A model generated the notes under the pieces. It worked only from the letters and a program-made list of their open reading frames with translations, had not been told where the DNA came from and did not search any database. From Devosia equisanguinis (GTDB taxonomy: Bacteria > Pseudomonadota > Alphaproteobacteria > Rhizobiales > Devosiaceae), in NCBI GenBank assembly GCA_945888565.1, contig CAMDAL010000006.1, positions 1 to 26,695 on the forward strand: 26,695 nt of DNA. Reading direction: 5' to 3'. The translations under genes and the position numbers were made by a program. The stretch's first letter is position 1; each line of letters begins with the position of its first letter. Positions 24,028 to 26,695 of the stretch are shown here, piece after piece.

Positions 24028-24381
24028 TCATTGCGGCGCTCCGAACCAGCCGTCCTTCAGGTAGCGCATGTATTCGAAGATCATGCCGTGCTTCCGCACG
24101 AACACCACTTCGAGGAAATCGCCGACGATGAAGGGTGGGATGAGCACCTCTACCCCCTCGGCGCTGAGGTGCGGGGCGAGGTCGTCCACGCGGTAGGCGA
24201 CGTGCGGGTTGTCGCGGACGGCGGCGGGGACGGTGCTATCGGGCTCGTAGCGCAGGAACTCGATGTGTTCGGGGTGGTGGCGCGGGTTGGTGACCCAGAG
24301 GCGGCTCGCTTCGACCCAGTCCTCGGCCGGCTGCTTGACTGTGGTGGTGATGCCGACATGATCGAATTCGAACGTGGCCAT
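24028..24381 (-). CDS. VOC-family (glyoxalase/bleomycin-resistance-like) protein
   Basis: A 117-residue single-module vicinal-oxygen-chelate protein. It starts ATFEFDHVGITT with the first-strand H8 of the metal site, has HIEFLRYE in the middle and ends with GMIFEYMRY, whose glutamate is the usual last ligand. Members are isomerases, epimerases or ring-cleaving enzymes acting on 2-oxo acids or epoxides. ATG 24381 is chosen because GGGGA lies seven bases upstream; ATG 24387 would be too close, and the open frame further upstream is a shadow crossing the RpiR-2 promoter and coding region. It is the first gene of the right arm, divergent from RpiR-2. Confidence 0.85.
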   Translation of the reverse strand: MATFEFDHVGITTTVKQPAEDWVEASRLWVTNPRHHPEHIEFLRYEPDSTVPAAVRDNPHVAYRVDDLAPHLSAEGVEVLIPPFIVGDFLEVVFVRKHGMIFEYMRYLKDGWFGAPQ

Positions 24382-24415
24382 GGCCATTCCCCGTCGTCCG
24401 CTGCGCCCCAGTGAC

Positions 24416-24430
24416 TGAAAGCATGTTACA
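24416..24430. promoter_or_regulatory. Candidate RpiR operator, right arm, second copy
   Basis: TGAAAGCATGTTACA matches the strong right-arm copy in 11 of 15 positions, keeping the TTACA half. It lies 34 bases upstream of the VOC start, and its centre is 75 bp from the strong copy, mirroring the paired arrangement of the left arm. Confidence 0.4.
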
Positions 24431-24469
24431 GAACTGCGTGGGCCGCAAGCGACATTCCGCTGCCGCAGC

Positions 24470-24498
24470 TTGGCCGAACGGCGGATATTCTGTAAGAA
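24470..24498 (+). promoter_or_regulatory. Candidate RpiR-2 promoter
   Basis: TTGGCC (24470-24475) and TAAGAA (24493-24498) are separated by 17 bases. The -10 lies inside the strong operator copy, which predicts autorepression, with a start near 24505 and a leader of about 25 bases. Confidence 0.4.
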
Positions 24499-24505
24499 AA
24501 TTACA
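24491..24505. promoter_or_regulatory. Candidate RpiR operator, right arm, strong copy
   Basis: TGTAAGAAAATTACA has perfect 5-bp arms TGTAA/TTACA around GAAAA. It matches the left-arm site in 13 of 15 positions and stands 24 bases before the proposed GTG start of RpiR-2. Confidence 0.68.
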
Positions 24506-24529
24506 GGAATTTGCGTCGGAGGTGTTCCT

Positions 24530-25465
24530 GTGGCTGGACGGAAGAGGCAGGTGGAGGAGGCGCCGATCGACCTGGTGTCACGCATCCAGCGGGTAGAGGC
24601 GCGGCTGTCGCCGGCCGAGCGGCAGGTGGCGGCGGCGGTCGCGGCGGATTTCGAGGCGGCGACGCGGCTGACGATCGCCGAACTGGCCGGACGAGCCGGG
24701 GTGAGCCAGCCGTCGGTGACGCGGTTCTGCCGGTCGGTGGGGTGCTCGTCGTTCGCGGACTTCAAGATAAGGCTGGCGACGACGCTGACCGTGGCGGCGG
24801 CGTATCTCAAGACCGACCGGGTGTTCTCGGACGATATCGGGCAGTTGGCTCAATCGGTGATGATGCGCGCGGCGAACGCGGTGCGGGCGGCGCTCGACCA
24901 GCTCGACACGGCGGCGCTAGGGGCGGCGATCGAGGCGCTGGCCGGGGCGCGGCGGATCGACATCTACGGCATGGGCGGCGGCTCGGCATCGCTGGTCGAG
25001 GACGCCAAGCTGCGGCTGTTCCGGCTCGGGGTGCCGGTATCGGCCTATGTCGATGGGCACCAGGCGCGGATGTCGGCGGCGGTGCTGCAGCCGGGGGACG
25101 CGGTGCTGGCGATATCGAACAGCGGCCGCTCGCGGGCGATTGTCGAGGCGGTGCAGATCGCCGGCTCGTTCGGAGCGGTGACGGTGGCGCTGACGCGGCC
25201 GGGGACGCCTTTGGCGGAGGCGGCGGGGATCGTCGTGCCGATGGTGATCGCCGAGGACGACAACGTGCTGGTGCCGACGCCGTCGCGCTACGCCCACATG
25301 GCGGTGATCGACACGCTGGCGACCGGGGTGGCGGAGCGGCTCGGCGCCCGGGGCCGCGAGGCGCTGCGGCGGGTGCGCTACACGGTGGCGAGCATCGGCG
25401 TTGCGATCCCGACGCCAAGCACGGACCCGACGGTGTTAATGCGGGGGCGGGGGGTGAGGGAGTAG
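24530..25465 (+). CDS. RpiR/MurR-family transcriptional regulator with SIS domain (RpiR-2)
   Basis: A 311-residue regulator from GTG 24530, chosen because GGAGG (24518-24522) stands seven bases upstream; the longer frame from TTG 24470 would translate through the operator. The HTH_6 domain carries recognition helix VSQPSVTRFCRSVGC (58-72), almost the same as in RpiR-1. The SIS domain shows YGMGGGSA (146-153) and the phosphate-binding loop SNSGRS (196-201). The presumed ligand is a phosphorylated sugar or related acid. It is divergent from the VOC gene and the right arm. Outside the helix-turn-helix it is quite different from RpiR-1, so the two may sense different ligands while reading the same DNA site. 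Confidence 0.92.
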   Translation: MAGRKRQVEEAPIDLVSRIQRVEARLSPAERQVAAAVAADFEAATRLTIAELAGRAGVSQPSVTRFCRSVGCSSFADFKIRLATTLTVAAAYLKTDRVFSDDIGQLAQSVMMRAANAVRAALDQLDTAALGAAIEALAGARRIDIYGMGGGSASLVEDAKLRLFRLGVPVSAYVDGHQARMSAAVLQPGDAVLAISNSGRSRAIVEAVQIAGSFGAVTVALTRPGTPLAEAAGIVVPMVIAEDDNVLVPTPSRYAHMAVIDTLATGVAERLGARGREALRRVRYTVASIGVAIPTPSTDPTVLMRGRGVRE

Positions 25466-25489
25466 CCTTGGCTTTTGGCGTTTGCCGGA

Positions 25490-25650
25490 CGCCCCCTCCA
25501 CCATGCTCCGCATGGTCCCCCTCCCCCGCTAAAGCGGTGGAGGACCAGGGCGAGCTCAGCGTCCCATGAATAGTGGCAATCACCGACGTCGAGGTGTTCC
25601 TCCACCGCGTAGCGCGGGAGGGGCCCAGACGGAGTCTGATGGAGGGGGCG
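25490..25650. repeat. About 160-bp inverted-repeat element, family B copy 2
   Basis: Left arm about 25490-25547 and right arm 25595-25650 are inverted copies (CGCCCCCTCCA... and ...TGGAGGGGGCG). It is related in arms and in part of the centre (CCGACGTCG) to the 165-bp element at 20578-20742. Like that copy it lies between convergent genes, RpiR-2 and the DUF1684 gene, and fills their gap. Confidence 0.85.
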
Positions 25651-25660
25651 TCCCGTTCGC

Positions 25661-26449
25661 TCAGTGCAATACCGACAGCCGCTTTTCGCCGGCTTCGATG
25701 AGGATCGGCAGGACGTTCTCGGATGGCGGCAGCGGGCAGACGGCGTAGTCGGTGAAGGCGCAGGGCGGGTTGATGGCCTTGTTGAAGTCGAGCGTGATGG
25801 TGGTGTCGGTGACGTTTTCGCCGAACAGGAAGCGGCTCGCCGGGTAGGTGTCGTCGCGGCTCGTCAGGTCGCGGATGACGAACTGGGGGGACTGGGGCGT
25901 GCCGTGAGTGGCGATCAGTTCCCAGGTGCGGCCGTCCTTGTCGAAGACGGCCTTGTGGGTGACTTCGACGTCGGTTTCGATGTCCTTGGTGGTGTTGACC
26001 GTGACGCCGCGCGGGGCTTCGTAGGGGACCCACTGCGCCTCGATGCGCCAGCTCGGATCGGTGGGGAAATAGCGGAGGGGTTCGAGCTCGTCGGGGGCGG
26101 TCGAGTTGGTGTCGCGGACGCGCAGGGCGTTGACGCCGTTCAGGGTGGTGACTTCGACATAGAGGCCGTGCAGCACGAAGTGCGGCGGGTGCTGCTTGTT
26201 GGGGACGAGGTGAATTTCCGGCTCGTTGCCGGCGGGATCAAAATCCACCTCGCCATTCTCATGCTGCGTCAGTGCGCCGAGAATGGCCGGCCCGGCGGCG
26301 AGCACGATGTCGCAATCGGGATGCGAGCCGACGGTGACGGTGCCCGCTTCGAGCCAGGTGCGGCCGATGATGTTGAGCCAGCCATTGGGGGCCTTGAGGG
26401 CGGCGAGGCGCTTCAGCTTCCAGGCGTCGAGTTCGGCTTCGTAGGTCAT
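25661..26449 (-). CDS. DUF1684 family protein
   Basis: A 262-residue cytoplasmic protein. The family signature is visible near the C-terminus (about 221-242: FNKAINPPCAF and YAVCPLPP), and the N-terminal NGWLNIIGRTWLEAG is also typical. No biochemical function is established for this family to my knowledge. AAGGA precedes the ATG by about seven bases. It follows the peptide ABC ATPase gene by 15 bases on the same strand, suggesting it is the last gene of a peptide-transport operon that continues beyond the window. It is convergent with RpiR-2 and not obviously part of that locus. Confidence 0.88.
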   Translation of the reverse strand: MTYEAELDAWKLKRLAALKAPNGWLNIIGRTWLEAGTVTVGSHPDCDIVLAAGPAILGALTQHENGEVDFDPAGNEPEIHLVPNKQHPPHFVLHGLYVEVTTLNGVNALRVRDTNSTAPDELEPLRYFPTDPSWRIEAQWVPYEAPRGVTVNTTKDIETDVEVTHKAVFDKDGRTWELIATHGTPQSPQFVIRDLTSRDDTYPASRFLFGENVTDTTITLDFNKAINPPCAFTDYAVCPLPPSENVLPILIEAGEKRLSVLH

Positions 26450-26464
26450 GGCGTGGTCCTTGGC

Positions 26465-26695
26465 TCAGGCGGGCATGCGGGGGACGGAGCCCAGCAGTTG
26501 CTGCGTGTAGGGATGCTGTGGGTTGCGGAGGATGGTTCGCGTGGGGCCGGCCTCGACGAGGCGGCCCTGTTCGAGGATCGCCAGCTCGTCGCACAGCGCG
26601 GCCACGGCGCCGAGATCGTGGGAAACGAACACCAGCGTCATCTGCGTGGCGAGGGTCTGGAACAGCTCGATGATGCGGATGCGGGTGCCGAGGTC
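26465..26695 (-). CDS. Opp/Dpp-type peptide ABC transporter ATP-binding protein, C-terminal part
   Basis: The last 76 codons of an ATPase whose 5' part lies beyond the right edge. The visible sequence includes the switch-histidine strand LVFVSHDLGAV, the LEQGRLVEAGPT segment, and the C-terminal NPQHPYTQQLLGSVP motif that marks oligopeptide/dipeptide-family ATPases (OppD/DppD/GsiA-like). Walker A and the signature motif are outside the window. Its TGA is 15 bases before the DUF1684 start. Confidence 0.85.
   Translation of the reverse strand, partial: DLGTRIRIIELFQTLATQMTLVFVSHDLGAVAALCDELAILEQGRLVEAGPTRTILRNPQHPYTQQLLGSVPRMPA

Noticed and set aside
23819..24031. 70-residue minus-strand frame
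   Set aside because: Lies entirely within the family C palindrome; its translation is the repeat read on itself.
24511..25569. 352-residue plus-strand frame overlapping RpiR-2
   Set aside because: Glycine/arginine-rich shadow of the RpiR-2 gene in another frame.

Overview
The window is GC-rich (visibly in the mid-60s percent) with dense, mostly operonic genes. It reads as a chromosomal accessory-metabolism region of an alphaproteobacterium. The gene families (CUT1 sugar ABC system with enolase-superfamily dehydratases, GntR/FCD and RpiR/SIS regulators, Gfo/Idh/MocA oxidoreductases, a cog3964 amidohydrolase) and the GC-rich palindromic intergenic repeats fit Hyphomicrobiales, perhaps a Devosia-like genus. 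The taxonomic placement is inference from family resemblance. No rRNA, tRNA, CRISPR array, transposase or phage gene was seen.

Left block (1-9436) looks like acid-sugar uptake and dehydration. On the minus strand, read from a shared divergent region at about 7.2-7.46 kb, come a family-1 solute-binding protein, two CUT1 permeases, a UgpC/MalK-type ATPase, a 449-residue mandelate-racemase-subgroup enzyme, a D-mannonate dehydratase (ManD type), and the first codons of yet another enolase-superfamily protein at the left edge. On the plus strand come a GntR/FCD regulator and a further enolase-superfamily enzyme, closed by a strong stem-loop at 9460-9485. A perfect 10-bp hairpin between the binding-protein and permease genes probably sets their relative expression.

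Middle block (9577-13503) holds a dienelactone-hydrolase-family enzyme, an unrecognised 3'-overlapping ORF with no convincing start, an M20 metallopeptidase, and a SnoaL-like/flavin monooxygenase fusion gene broken by an apparent one-base frameshift near 13065. The M20 start overlaps the monooxygenase stop (ATGA).

Right block (13577-25465) is the most striking part: a two-armed locus bracketed by two RpiR/SIS regulators. Left arm: RpiR-1 (minus) diverges from a plus-strand run of NitT/TauT-type ATPase, permease, Tat-exported NMT1/THI5-like binding protein, Gfo/Idh/MocA oxidoreductase and cog3964-type amidohydrolase. Right arm: RpiR-2 (plus) diverges from a minus-strand run of VOC-family protein, an unrecognised TIM-barrel-like protein with a CxCxxC motif, an SDR dehydrogenase and a second Gfo/Idh/MocA oxidoreductase. 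The arms converge on a 165-bp inverted-repeat element. Both divergent promoter regions carry a near-identical 15-bp palindrome (TGTAGGAAACTTACA and TGTAAGAAAATTACA) plus a weaker second copy, and the two regulators have nearly identical recognition helices. I infer one regulon: import of a small organic ligand, deacylation or hydrolysis, then serial NAD(P)-dependent oxidation. The substrate is unknown and the locus may be an undescribed catabolic system.

Far right (25661-26695) holds a DUF1684 protein and the C-terminus of an Opp/Dpp-type peptide ABC ATPase cut by the window edge. Several families of long palindromic repeats fill the intergenic gaps; two related 160-165 bp elements each sit between convergent genes.
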